Shown here piece by piece: positions 36,505 through 44,974 of a stretch of DNA of 51,893 nt; within the stretch, counting starts at the first letter, position 1, and the number at the start of each line of letters is the position of its first letter. The translations under genes and the position numbers were made by a program. Source of the DNA: Aquimarina litoralis (GTDB lineage Bacteria; Bacteroidota; Bacteroidia; Flavobacteriales; Flavobacteriaceae); contig NZ_WEKL01000108.1 of NCBI RefSeq assembly GCF_019295435.1, positions 1 to 51,893 of the forward strand, read 5' to 3'. The notes beneath the pieces are model-generated. The model saw nothing but the letters and a program-made list of their open reading frames with translations, searched no databases and had not been told where the DNA came from.

Positions 36505-37380
36505 ATGATGTTACGAAAAACTAATAACAAGCTTATTTTTCTTGCAGGAGCTACAGGTTATTTAGGGAGTTATATAGCACAGGCCATAATAGACCGGAAA
36601 CTACCCGCAAGATTACTTACACGGAAGAAAGAAAGATTAGAAAAATATCAGTCTGAAAAGATAGAAATTATGGAGGCTATGGTCACAGAACCTAAAACAC
36701 TCGAAAGGAGTTGTGAAGGGATTGATACTGTGATTTCCACTATAGGTATCACTCGCCAAAAAGACGGATTTACCTATATGGATGTGGATTATCAAGCAAA
36801 TATGAATCTTTTAAGAGAAGCTAAAAGAGCTGGAGTAAGGAAATTCATATATGTGTCTGCCATAAATGGAGATAAACACAGAGACTTAAAGATTTTTGAA
36901 GCTAAAGAGGCCTTTGTGGATGAATTAAAAAAGTCAGGACTTGAATACACTGTGATAAGGCCCAATGGGTTTTTCTCTGATATGAAGGAATTTCTTGAAA
37001 TGGCGGATAAAGGACGTGTGTTCCTTTTTGGAAATGGAGAACAATTGATGAATCCTATTCATGGTGCTGATTTGGCTCAACTTATTTTAGATATGATTGA
37101 TGATCCTGTCAATGAGTTTTCAGTGGGAGGACCAGATGTACTCACTCAAAACGAAATTGTCAAACTCGCCTTTGATGCGCAAGACAAAGCAGTTAATGTG
37201 ATGCATTTACCTGATTGGGTAAGACGATTTACACTTTGGGCAATACGCAAATTTACCTCTGTAAAGACATATGGACCAATTGAGTTCTTCTTAACATTAA
37301 TGGCAGATGATAATGTAGCTATGAGATATGGAAATCATAAACTAAAAGACTTCTATTTCTCACAAGTAAAAAGGAATTAA
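36505..37380 (+). CDS. NmrA-like atypical SDR, NAD(P)-binding protein
   Basis: The 291-residue protein begins with a Rossmann fold of the atypical SDR/NmrA type: FLAGATGYLGSYIA at about 10-22, then RLLTRKKERLEK. The region DTVISTIGITRQKDGFTYMDVDYQAN and KFIYVSAINGDKHR follow. The Tyr-x-x-x-Lys of classical SDRs is absent, so the protein may be a redox sensor or an electron-transport assembly factor rather than a dehydrogenase. It is the first gene after the TolB/TPR/AraC regulator. A DUF983 gene follows by 10 bp. Confidence 0.85.
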   Translation: MMLRKTNNKLIFLAGATGYLGSYIAQAIIDRKLPARLLTRKKERLEKYQSEKIEIMEAMVTEPKTLERSCEGIDTVISTIGITRQKDGFTYMDVDYQANMNLLREAKRAGVRKFIYVSAINGDKHRDLKIFEAKEAFVDELKKSGLEYTVIRPNGFFSDMKEFLEMADKGRVFLFGNGEQLMNPIHGADLAQLILDMIDDPVNEFSVGGPDVLTQNEIVKLAFDAQDKAVNVMHLPDWVRRFTLWAIRKFTSVKTYGPIEFFLTLMADDNVAMRYGNHKLKDFYFSQVKRN

Positions 37381-37390
37381 AATCAAAGTC

Positions 37391-37738
37391 ATGATACAAA
37401 AAATAATAACTAATAAATGTCCTAACTGTGGTAAGGGACATGTATACAAGGAAAAGAATATTTATTTCAATTTTAAAAAGCCTAAAATGAATAAAGAATG
37501 TGATCATTGTGGATATGTATTTGAGAAAGAACCTGGCTTTTTTTTCGGAGCTATGTATGTAAGCTATGCCTTGGGAATTGCTGAAGCGATAGCAGTATTT
37601 ATTATTGGAACTTTCTTTTTTGAAAGTACCTTCGATTTAAGAATACTACCATGGATCATTATTACCATTTTAGCTTTTTCCTCATTCAATGTACGAATAG
37701 CTAGAATAATCTGGATATACTTGTTGAAAGGAATTTGA
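37391..37738 (+). CDS. DUF983 zinc-ribbon membrane protein
   Basis: The 115-residue protein has an N-terminal treble-clef-like zinc ribbon (KCPNCGKGH and ECDHCGYVFEKEPGFFFGAMYVSY) and two membrane helices (about 57-77 and 82-110). This is the standard DUF983 layout. The family's role is unknown, although members often lie near cytochrome oxidase assembly or redox genes. It is 10 bp behind the SDR gene, so the two are likely an operon. Confidence 0.88.
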   Translation: MIQKIITNKCPNCGKGHVYKEKNIYFNFKKPKMNKECDHCGYVFEKEPGFFFGAMYVSYALGIAEAIAVFIIGTFFFESTFDLRILPWIIITILAFSSFNVRIARIIWIYLLKGI

Positions 37739-37839
37739 AATAAAAAAGTTCAGGTTTTCTCTTAGAACTGCTACCGGTTTAATCATCTTTATTTTAAACC
37801 ATCGATATAGGTTCATTTATCAACAAAAATCAATCAATT

Positions 37840-38118
37840 ATGAAAACAAACTTTTATCTATTAGCGACTTATGTACAAGAAATACAACTTCTAGCAATAA
37901 CCCCTCACTTAAATGCTATTGTTGGGAATGGCAGTTGGAACTTCGATATTGAAGATTGCGACAAAGTCTTGCGGTTAAATTGTAATTATTCTACAAAGGA
38001 AAAAGTAATGCGATTTCTGATACGAAATAAACTCTTTGACCGAGAAATCCAATACATAAAAAACGAACAACATGCTCATATTGGAAACGTACAACCACTA
38101 TCAGCAATATATTTATAA
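37840..38118 (+). CDS. Small ferredoxin-fold (HMA-like) hypothetical protein
   Basis: This 92-residue cytosolic protein has the pattern FDIEDCDKVLRLNC in its middle, like the Bacteroidetes small proteins with an HMA/ferredoxin-like fold that lack the CxxC metal site. There is no signal peptide or membrane helix. It lies 19 bp before the NAD(P)H dehydrogenase gene. The function is not known. The family assignment rests on a short motif and is uncertain. Confidence 0.65.
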   Translation: MKTNFYLLATYVQEIQLLAITPHLNAIVGNGSWNFDIEDCDKVLRLNCNYSTKEKVMRFLIRNKLFDREIQYIKNEQHAHIGNVQPLSAIYL

Positions 38119-38137
38119 CACACAGAATAAGAAATAA

Positions 38138-38716
38138 ATGAAAAAAGTACTCATTATCAACGGTCACCCAGATAACGAAAGCTTTAACTGGGCTTTGGCT
38201 GAAAGCTATAAGAAAGGTGCGATTTCAAGAAATGTCGTAGTAGAAACCTTAAATCTTTCGGAACTTCATTTTGACCTGAACTTAAAATATGGTTATAGAA
38301 TCCCTTATACCTTAGAACCCGATTTAGAAATGGCTATTAAAAAGATTAAAGAAGCAGAACATCTTGTTTGGATATTTCCGATGTGGTGGTATGGCATTCC
38401 TGCTTTACTGAAAGGCTTTATTGATCGCACTTTCTTACCAGGTATCACTTTTAAATATCAAAAAGGGAAATTGTTTCCTGATAAATTATTGAAAGGGAAA
38501 ACCGCTCGAATTATCGTAACGGCAGATACCGTGAGTTGGTATAATAGTTTGATAATGAAAAACCCAGCTATCAATCAGTTTAAAAAAGGAATCTTGGAGT
38601 TTTGTGGCGTAAAACCTGTGAAGGTTACTTATCTCGCAGCTATAAAAGATTCAACCGAAAAACAACGTGAACAATGGCTTGCTCAGGTTTCTAGCCTTGG
38701 AGCTAACGTTAGTTAA
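38138..38716 (+). CDS. NAD(P)H quinone oxidoreductase, KefF/MdaB-like flavodoxin fold
   Basis: The 192-residue protein has the flavodoxin_2 signature: VLIINGHPDNESFNWALAES at the N-terminus (FMN phosphate loop) and LVWIFPMWWYGIPALLKGFIDRTF at about 84-107. The predicted reaction is two-electron reduction of quinones or other acceptors with NAD(P)H and bound FAD/FMN. It is cytosolic. It sits in a rightward run of redox genes (SDR, DUF983, this, FMN reductase). Confidence 0.9.
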   Translation: MKKVLIINGHPDNESFNWALAESYKKGAISRNVVVETLNLSELHFDLNLKYGYRIPYTLEPDLEMAIKKIKEAEHLVWIFPMWWYGIPALLKGFIDRTFLPGITFKYQKGKLFPDKLLKGKTARIIVTADTVSWYNSLIMKNPAINQFKKGILEFCGVKPVKVTYLAAIKDSTEKQREQWLAQVSSLGANVS

Positions 38717-38753
38717 TAATTATCAATATTTATAAATTAAAAAATAGAATAAA

Positions 38754-39710
38754 ATGAAAAAGATTTTAGCCTTTTCTGGAAGTAATAGTCCAGATTCCAT
38801 TAACGAAAAATTAATCCATTCAGTAATTAACAGATATCCTAATTATGATATTAGGTTTATTGATCTTAAGAAATTTGAAGCACCAATGTATTCACCTCTA
38901 ATACAAGCCAAAGGTATTCCAAAATCAATCCAAGATTTATACTCGATTTTTCAGGAAAGCGAAGGTTTCGTCATAGCTTCGCCAGAGCACAATGGCTTAC
39001 CATCAGCATTTTTGAAAAACACATTGGATTGGCTTTCTGTAATCACACAACGATTTTTTGAAGAAAAACCAGTTTTATTGTTAAGTACCTCTCCTGGTGC
39101 TACAGGTGCGCGTACTCACTTACTACAGTTGGCAAAGTTGATTCCATTATGGGGAGGTCTTCTAAAAGCAACATATTCTCTTGGTGATTTTGATAGAACC
39201 TTTAATATAGATAAAGGTGTTATCAAAGACTCTTTAGAATTACAACATCTTGATAAGGCATTTTTGGCTTTTGTAGATTCCAAGGTTGCACCTAAGAAAA
39301 CAAATGTAGAAGTAGTGCAAGCTTATTTTAATGCTTTTCAACAAGGAGATCTAGAAGCTGTATTGAATGTTTTTCATCCAGATTGTTATATTGTGAGTGT
39401 AAAAGAAGAAGAGCGACCTGCAGAGCAGCTACATGGTATCTATCGTACTAAAAAAGAAGCTCAGCAATTTCTAAATAATATTGTGACCCTTTTTGAAACT
39501 AAAGAATTTATAGTTGAAAATGTGATGGAGGCAGCCGATAATTTAGTAGTTGCCAAAGGCTCTTTTTCGCATTTAGTGAGAAGTTCAGGAAAATTATTCA
39601 ATAGCAATTGGGTACAACTTTGTGTGATAGAAGATGAGATGATAAAAGAATACCGTTTCTATGAAGATTCTGCTGCTCTTATTGAGGCTTCTACTACTGA
39701 ATATGTTTAG
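38754..39710 (+). CDS. Fused NADPH-dependent FMN reductase and SnoaL-like protein
   Basis: Residues 1-180 form an NADPH-dependent FMN reductase domain: KILAFSGSNSPDSINEKLI, FVIASPEHNGLPSAFLKNTLDWLS (FMN site), and LLSTSPGATGARTHLLQL. Residues about 185-318 form an NTF2-like/SnoaL-type cone (VVQAYFNAFQQGDLEAVLNVFHPDCYIV, GIYRTKKEAQQFLNNIV, QLCVIEDEMIKEYRFYEDSAALI). The reductase half supplies reduced flavin or reduces quinones/azo bonds. The SnoaL half may bind a small aromatic or polyketide-like ligand. This fusion is uncommon in my experience. The GNAT gene starts within or right after its stop codon. Confidence 0.87.
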   Translation: MKKILAFSGSNSPDSINEKLIHSVINRYPNYDIRFIDLKKFEAPMYSPLIQAKGIPKSIQDLYSIFQESEGFVIASPEHNGLPSAFLKNTLDWLSVITQRFFEEKPVLLLSTSPGATGARTHLLQLAKLIPLWGGLLKATYSLGDFDRTFNIDKGVIKDSLELQHLDKAFLAFVDSKVAPKKTNVEVVQAYFNAFQQGDLEAVLNVFHPDCYIVSVKEEERPAEQLHGIYRTKKEAQQFLNNIVTLFETKEFIVENVMEAADNLVVAKGSFSHLVRSSGKLFNSNWVQLCVIEDEMIKEYRFYEDSAALIEASTTEYV

Positions 39711-39712
39711 TG

Positions 39713-40423
39713 ATGATACCAGTAGCCATAAAACATCAGTTTGAATTTTGGAGACATATCGGTCAAGTGGGAGGATATTTTCATCAGTACGATGGATTTT
39801 CTAGTCTTTCTCCTAAAAATGCCACTTGGCCTTCTAAAATATTCGATCTTAACGAAAATCATATTGAAGAATTGAAGTGCAAGATAATGAATCATCATCT
39901 GTCTAGATCATTAGCAGTAGCGGAAAATGAAATACTTGAAAGGTTTTTACGATCCAACGGGTTTACTCAAACATCTTCTGTGACGGCAATGACGAAGAAA
40001 ATTGATGATGAGGTTCAATATATTTTTTATCCAGATATTATAAGAGTAACTAGTAGATTGGGTTTTCAAACCTTCGCAAAAATTGCGTCAGCAGCATTCG
40101 GGTACAGTATTTATGATAGTACAATCCAACCTCTGATAAAAAGTAAAAAAGTTCAATTATTCTTGGGAAAGCACCAAGATAAATATGTGAGCTGCGGAAT
40201 TGTATTTATGGATTCAAATGGTGATTCAGGTTTGCATATGATTGGTGCCAAAAAAGAATATCGAGGACTAGGATTAGGAAAAAAAATGACACAACACTTA
40301 CTTTCCGTAGCATTAAGAAACAATAGTAATTACATTCATTTAGTAGCATCAAAATTAGGAGCTCCTATCTATCACAAGCTTGGTTTTGAAGATCAAGGAT
40401 ATTTACAATCATATACCATTTAA
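39713..40423 (+). CDS. GNAT-family N-acetyltransferase
   Basis: The C-terminal half (about 120-236) contains the GNAT acetyl-CoA site. It reads HMIGAKKEYRGLGLGKKMTQHLL (R/Q-x-x-G-x-G/A motif A), followed by NYIHLVASKLGAPIYHKLGFEDQGY (motif B). The N-terminal 110 residues are more divergent and may form a degenerate second GNAT fold. The ATG at 39713 is used; an in-frame GTG at 39710 shares the last base of the upstream stop and is also possible. The acceptor substrate is unknown. Confidence 0.82.
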   Translation: MIPVAIKHQFEFWRHIGQVGGYFHQYDGFSSLSPKNATWPSKIFDLNENHIEELKCKIMNHHLSRSLAVAENEILERFLRSNGFTQTSSVTAMTKKIDDEVQYIFYPDIIRVTSRLGFQTFAKIASAAFGYSIYDSTIQPLIKSKKVQLFLGKHQDKYVSCGIVFMDSNGDSGLHMIGAKKEYRGLGLGKKMTQHLLSVALRNNSNYIHLVASKLGAPIYHKLGFEDQGYLQSYTI

Positions 40424-40433
40424 TAGTACGATT

Positions 40434-41534
40434 ATGAAATATATCTATTTAATAATGCTTAGTGCTTTTTTTAATATAAATGCTCAAAACTCAAATGCAC
40501 TTTTGTTGAATAAATTGGATGTCACATCAGAAAATCCAGTACATAGTATATCGGTATATATAAAAAAACAAGATAGTGTGTATATAGACCAAGCAGTTGG
40601 CCTTCGAGAAAAAAAAGGAGAGAAGACCTTATCAACAGATCAATTTAGAATTGCCAGCGGTACTAAGTTGTTTGTATCAACCATTGTTTTGCAAATGCAG
40701 GAAGAAGGGAAGCTTAGTCTTTCAGATAAGATATATTCCTATTTGAAAGGTGTTGACTATCTGCAGTTGGATGATTTTCATTATTTGGAAGACATATCTT
40801 TCGTTAAAGAGATAAGCATTAAACAGTTATTGTTACACAAAAGTGGGATAGCAGATATTTTCAATGACAAACAGGAAGCCTTTTTCGAACGCCTTATGCA
40901 AAATCCAGAGCAGCAATATCAGCCTAAAGACGTGGTCAACCTTTATTTTGAATTCGGATTAAATAAAGAACCAAAATGTAAACCTGATACCTGTTGGTAC
41001 TATTCCGACATGAATTATGTGTTGCTAGGTTTATTAATAGAAAAACTAGAACAGAAATCATTATCGCAATCCATTCGAGATCGTATTCTCTATCCATTGG
41101 ATTTAAAAAACACTTATTTTGAGTTTTATGAAAACACAAAAACCAATAAACCTAGAATACATCAATATGTCGGTAACATTGATTTTAACTCGGTAAATAC
41201 TTCTTTTGATTGGTCTGGTGGAGGATTACTGAGTACCCATCAAGATCTCGCCACTTTTATAGAAGCTCTTTTTGAAGGAAAACTAGTTTCAAAACAATCA
41301 TTAGAGAAAATGATAGCAGTACAGCCTACTATAGATAACCACCTTCCTTATGGATTAGGGATTTACAAATCTATTTATAATGGAGATGTCTTCTTCGGAC
41401 ATTATGGGTTTTATGGAACATATATTGGTTATAGTCCAGAAACAAAGACAGTACTATCGTATTGTATTTCGCAAGCCACACCTTCATTTAACACTTATGA
41501 ATTCGTAAATACTATAGTTAAAAATATAAAGTGA
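40434..41534 (+). CDS. Exported serine hydrolase, beta-lactamase class C fold (A)
   Basis: The 366-residue protein starts at the ATG 40434, which gives a Sec signal MKYIYLIMLSAFFNINAQ. The in-frame TTG at 40380 would place extra residues before it. The catalytic nucleophile is in the SxxK motif SGTK (about residue 74), the Y-x-N-like motif is YSDMNY, and the third motif is near GHYGFYG. Such enzymes are D-amino-peptidases or esterases rather than antibiotic hydrolases. It overlaps no gene but follows the GNAT gene by 10 bp and probably belongs to the same operon. Confidence 0.88.
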   Translation: MKYIYLIMLSAFFNINAQNSNALLLNKLDVTSENPVHSISVYIKKQDSVYIDQAVGLREKKGEKTLSTDQFRIASGTKLFVSTIVLQMQEEGKLSLSDKIYSYLKGVDYLQLDDFHYLEDISFVKEISIKQLLLHKSGIADIFNDKQEAFFERLMQNPEQQYQPKDVVNLYFEFGLNKEPKCKPDTCWYYSDMNYVLLGLLIEKLEQKSLSQSIRDRILYPLDLKNTYFEFYENTKTNKPRIHQYVGNIDFNSVNTSFDWSGGGLLSTHQDLATFIEALFEGKLVSKQSLEKMIAVQPTIDNHLPYGLGIYKSIYNGDVFFGHYGFYGTYIGYSPETKTVLSYCISQATPSFNTYEFVNTIVKNIK

Positions 41535-41564
41535 TTAGTGAAAAAATATTTGTTTACAAGAAAA

Positions 41565-42707
41565 CTATGCATCTGAGGTTTCTGCTCTCTTCTCTGATTC
41601 GATCTTTTTGATGTATTCTGTGGGAGTAAAGTTTGTGATCGTTTTAAATGCTTTGTAAAAAGTGGATTTAGATTTAAAACCTACATCAAAACCTATAGAA
41701 ACTACTGTGTATTCTTTGTGTTTGTCTTCTTTAATACTTTGAATAAATTCATCCACTCTATATTCGTTTACCAACTCATAAAAATTCTTTTTGTAGATAT
41801 TATTCAGAACCCAAGACAGTTTATTGGTAGTGGTGTTAATTTCATTAGCCAAAATAGACAGGCTTAATTCTGCCTGTCGATATCCCTTTTTTTCTTTAAA
41901 GAAGGCATCTACCAGATTTTTAATCTTGTTGGCTTCTTGCTCATCAAGTTTATTCTTTTTTTTCTGCTCACTTTTAATATTTGAGGGAAACGGAATTTTA
42001 AATATTTCAGGATATTTTAGATTATAAAAACTGACAATATAAATCTGCACACCAAAAATTAAACAGGAGATATCATAAATTAAAGATCTTTTTATCCATG
42101 TGATAATATCAAATAGCTCGAATATTCCTAATAACCAAAATGACATATATAACATCAAACATATAAGTGTTACCTGGATATACTTGGTACTATTAGGATT
42201 AAAAGATAACTCTTTGGTTTTGTTCTTCTTATAATAGTTAAAAAGTAGGTAGGATTTAAAAAGGTATGTGGTAATTGATATAAAAAATAAGATTTCTACA
42301 GTAAAAAAGAAAATGGTTTGATAATTACATAAGTCTACTATTGAATCATACATGTAGATATGAAAAAAAACATACAATAGATACAATACTGCGGGTAAAT
42401 AATGGTAGAATGCTAAATGGTATTTTCCATTTTCAAAAAATAATAAACGTCTAATATAGGTGTATACAAATGGACCAATAAAAAGGTAAAAAACATTGGT
42501 TAAAGGAGCGTATCTTCTAAGAAAGTCACCTGGTATTTCAGAATGAATAACCCTTTCTAGTAAATAAAAGCTATAAATAGCTAATAGGTACTGTATCATT
42601 CTATTGGTACCTGAGTTTTTTTTAGGAATATACTGTATCGCAAAAATTAGAAAGATACACTGACCTATAATTAATAAAATAAAAAACTCATATAAGGATA
42701 TATGCAT
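41565..42707 (-). CDS. AraC-type regulator with N-terminal 7-TM sensor
   Basis: The 380-residue protein has about seven hydrophobic helices in residues 5-235, with GTNRMIQYLLAIYSFYLLERV-type loops. A cytosolic AraC/XylS HTH domain follows (about 275-372, LSLSILANEINTTTNKLSWVLNN, VVSIGFDVGFKSKSTFYKAFK). Such membrane AraC proteins are common in Bacteroidetes and probably respond to a hydrophobic or envelope signal. It is convergent with the class C hydrolase upstream and divergent from another hydrolase. Its control region holds paired CCTAAAT repeats. Confidence 0.9.
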   Translation of the reverse strand: MHISLYEFFILLIIGQCIFLIFAIQYIPKKNSGTNRMIQYLLAIYSFYLLERVIHSEIPGDFLRRYAPLTNVFYLFIGPFVYTYIRRLLFFENGKYHLAFYHYLPAVLYLLYVFFHIYMYDSIVDLCNYQTIFFFTVEILFFISITTYLFKSYLLFNYYKKNKTKELSFNPNSTKYIQVTLICLMLYMSFWLLGIFELFDIITWIKRSLIYDISCLIFGVQIYIVSFYNLKYPEIFKIPFPSNIKSEQKKKNKLDEQEANKIKNLVDAFFKEKKGYRQAELSLSILANEINTTTNKLSWVLNNIYKKNFYELVNEYRVDEFIQSIKEDKHKEYTVVSIGFDVGFKSKSTFYKAFKTITNFTPTEYIKKIESEKRAETSDA

Positions 42708-43054
42708 TTATGTAAAGCTTTATTTTTTTAGTATCGTAATAATCATCCTATAAACTTTCCTAAATCATACTGTTTAAAAGAAACATAATAGTCCTAAATT
42801 ATACGTTAAGACACTTTTTGATAAAAATTCGAACTATCAAAAGGATTAAAAAAGTTTCTTTACAAAAGTTTTTTCTAGAAAAACAAGATTAGTAAAAACG
42901 TATGAATCGTTTATAATATTTTACATCTAATCTGAGAATAATAATACGTAATAGTTGCGAATTCTAATATATATTCATTCAGAATTTATAATTAAAACTG
43001 GATTGAAGTTCGATGCTAGTATATGTTTCATTAAAAATTTTGTAATTGGAAGTT
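42708..43054. other. 347 bp divergent control region
   Basis: No gene is visible between the leftward AraC regulator and the rightward serine hydrolase. The region holds the 12-bp repeats at 42759-42804 and presumably both promoters. No clear TAnnTTTG box is seen for the hydrolase. Confidence 0.5.
42759..42804. promoter_or_regulatory. Paired CCTAAATnATAC repeats (putative AraC operator)
   Basis: CCTAAATCATAC (42759-42770) and CCTAAATTATAC (42793-42804) are direct repeats differing at one position. They start 34 bp apart, about three helical turns. They lie about 50-100 bp upstream of the leftward AraC-type gene, in the divergent region it shares with a hydrolase gene. The layout suits an AraC-family binding site. 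Confidence 0.4.
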
Positions 43055-44701
43055 ATGATTATAAACAAAAAACATTTTTTTTCATTTCTAAAAGTAGGGC
43101 TGTTTTTTATGACCATGATTGCTGGTTACGCGCAGCAGCATGTCAACTTTGAAAATTATGCAGGCTTATGGAAAGGTCAAGCAGCCCAAAATAATGCTTT
43201 CGAGATAGCTGTTACCATAAAAGATTTAGGAAGTTCTAAAGCGTCTCTAATCCTGGCTAATGAGAAAGAACTCTTCCGTAAAGAATTTACTTTAAAAGAT
43301 ACGCTAAACGTTCCACTTGGTAATAAGTTATATTTTGAAGGTATTGTAGACGAAGATACCTCTAAAATTAACGGTTTTATAAAACTAGGTATTGATTTTT
43401 ACCCTATCCAACTTCAAAAAAAGGGCGAGTCATATAAAGGAATATTAAACCTTTCTGCAAATCATTACTTGCAATCTAAGTCCCATTACTTAGAAATAAG
43501 AAAAGTATATAACTCTGTCGAAGGATATGGAGCCTATCCACTTTTAGGAACCTATTGGGTGAATGATTTAGAAATACATAACAACCAGATCTCTTTTGAA
43601 GATTATAAAACAGGTATGATGTTTCAAGGTGAATTGCAACAAGATCAAATCATTTTGAGTGTGCTTTTAAATGAAGTAGAGTTAAGCAAAATAAGATATC
43701 AAAAAACAGATGCCAAAGAAAAAGGATTCTTAATCCATATAGAAGATGGTTGGAAATATGCTAAAAATAAACTGTTACTTCCAAAACTAGAAAATGATAT
43801 TGATGAAAACCAACTCAAAGGAATTGAAAGTGTGTTGGTTACTAAAGATGGCAAAATACACTACGAGAATTATTTTGGAGGTACCAATACGTCTACCACC
43901 AATGATTTACGTTCGGCAGGAAAAAGTATAGGTTCGGCCATCATAGGTTTAGCAATAGATGATGGAATTATCACAGGTACCCAGGAAAAAGTGTATGAAT
44001 ATATACCACAATCATATCAATACACCAAAGATGAAGAAAAGTCAAAAATAACCATAGAACATTTATTGACTATGAGTTCTGGTATTGGAGTATATGAAGA
44101 TTATTATCAAGAAACTGATGATTGGCTAAAAACCGTTTTAGAACCAAAACTGAAATATAATGCTGGAGAGCATACGAATTATATGTCTGCGGATCCTTTT
44201 TTGCTAAGTGTAAATTTGAGCGAACGATTATCTTATCCATTAGAATTTTACATGCACCAAAAATTGTTTGCTCTATTAGGTATTCATAATTATATCCTGA
44301 ATACAGATCATAAAGGAAATCCATATTTCGCTGGTGGAATTTATATGAGACCTCGCGATATGCTAAAATTTGGGCAACTATATTTGAACAAAGGAGTATG
44401 GAATGGTAAACGTATCCTTAGTGAACAATGGATCCATGATTCTTTTAAAAAACATACTAAGCTAGAAAATACTTCTAAAAAGAATGCATACGGATACTTT
44501 TGGTGGCACGAGACATATACGGTTAATGAAAAATCAATATCAACTATAGAGGCGAGAGGCAATGGAGGTCAGTATATCAGTATTATTCCAGAATTAAATG
44601 CAGTAATTGTCGTTACTACCGAAAATTATAACAAAAGAGGTTCTGGGAGACAGACGGAAAAGATCATAGAAAAATATATTCTTCCTAAGATGATAAAGTA
44701 A
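43055..44701 (+). CDS. Exported serine hydrolase with N-terminal beta domain (B)
   Basis: The start is the ATG at 43055 (MIINKKHFFSFLK), not the in-frame TTG nine bases earlier, because it gives a Sec signal ending near GYAQ. Residues about 25-225 form an unassigned beta-rich domain. The class C beta-lactamase-fold domain follows (about 240-540), with nucleophile motif SAGKSIG, second motif YMSADP, and a C-terminal GNGGQYI that replaces the usual K/HTG. It is most likely an esterase, amidase or D-peptidase in the periplasm. It is divergent from the 7-TM AraC gene. Confidence 0.87.
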   Translation: MIINKKHFFSFLKVGLFFMTMIAGYAQQHVNFENYAGLWKGQAAQNNAFEIAVTIKDLGSSKASLILANEKELFRKEFTLKDTLNVPLGNKLYFEGIVDEDTSKINGFIKLGIDFYPIQLQKKGESYKGILNLSANHYLQSKSHYLEIRKVYNSVEGYGAYPLLGTYWVNDLEIHNNQISFEDYKTGMMFQGELQQDQIILSVLLNEVELSKIRYQKTDAKEKGFLIHIEDGWKYAKNKLLLPKLENDIDENQLKGIESVLVTKDGKIHYENYFGGTNTSTTNDLRSAGKSIGSAIIGLAIDDGIITGTQEKVYEYIPQSYQYTKDEEKSKITIEHLLTMSSGIGVYEDYYQETDDWLKTVLEPKLKYNAGEHTNYMSADPFLLSVNLSERLSYPLEFYMHQKLFALLGIHNYILNTDHKGNPYFAGGIYMRPRDMLKFGQLYLNKGVWNGKRILSEQWIHDSFKKHTKLENTSKKNAYGYFWWHETYTVNEKSISTIEARGNGGQYISIIPELNAVIVVTTENYNKRGSGRQTEKIIEKYILPKMIK

Positions 44702-44974
44702 AATGGATGATTATTATTAACATCAATAAAGAAAGACTTCTTTCTTAGGTGGTTTATTACTTGTATCGACCTCAATAGGATAATCGAATGTCTTGCTGGT
44801 AATAGTTTTTCTAATTTAATGAAGAGCTGTTGGCTATTAATTTCCTCGCAAATGATGCCGCTTGACTTTCAAGTCGAATATAATAATGCAGAATAATTAG
44901 ATCAAGAGTGGATAGTATTATAGGAAACATTTCTGGAATACCTAAATTTACATTTTCATAATGATTAAAGAACG
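44702..44974 (-). pseudogene. Possible remnant of a decayed leftward gene
   Basis: Between 44720 and 44895 the reverse strand shows short protein-like pieces in different frames: FDLKVKRHHLRG, then EEINSQQLFIKLEKLLPARHS, then FDYPIEVDTSNKPPKKEVF ending at a stop. They run in the same order and would join after two frameshifts. No start, family or neighbouring mobile element is recognised, so this may be chance. Otherwise nothing is visible in the region. Confidence 0.2.

Noticed and set aside
43061..44701. Classical beta-lactamase assignment for the serine hydrolases
   Set aside because: The SxxK motif and fold fit, but the third motif differs from KTG and accessory domains are present, so antibiotic resistance should not be inferred.
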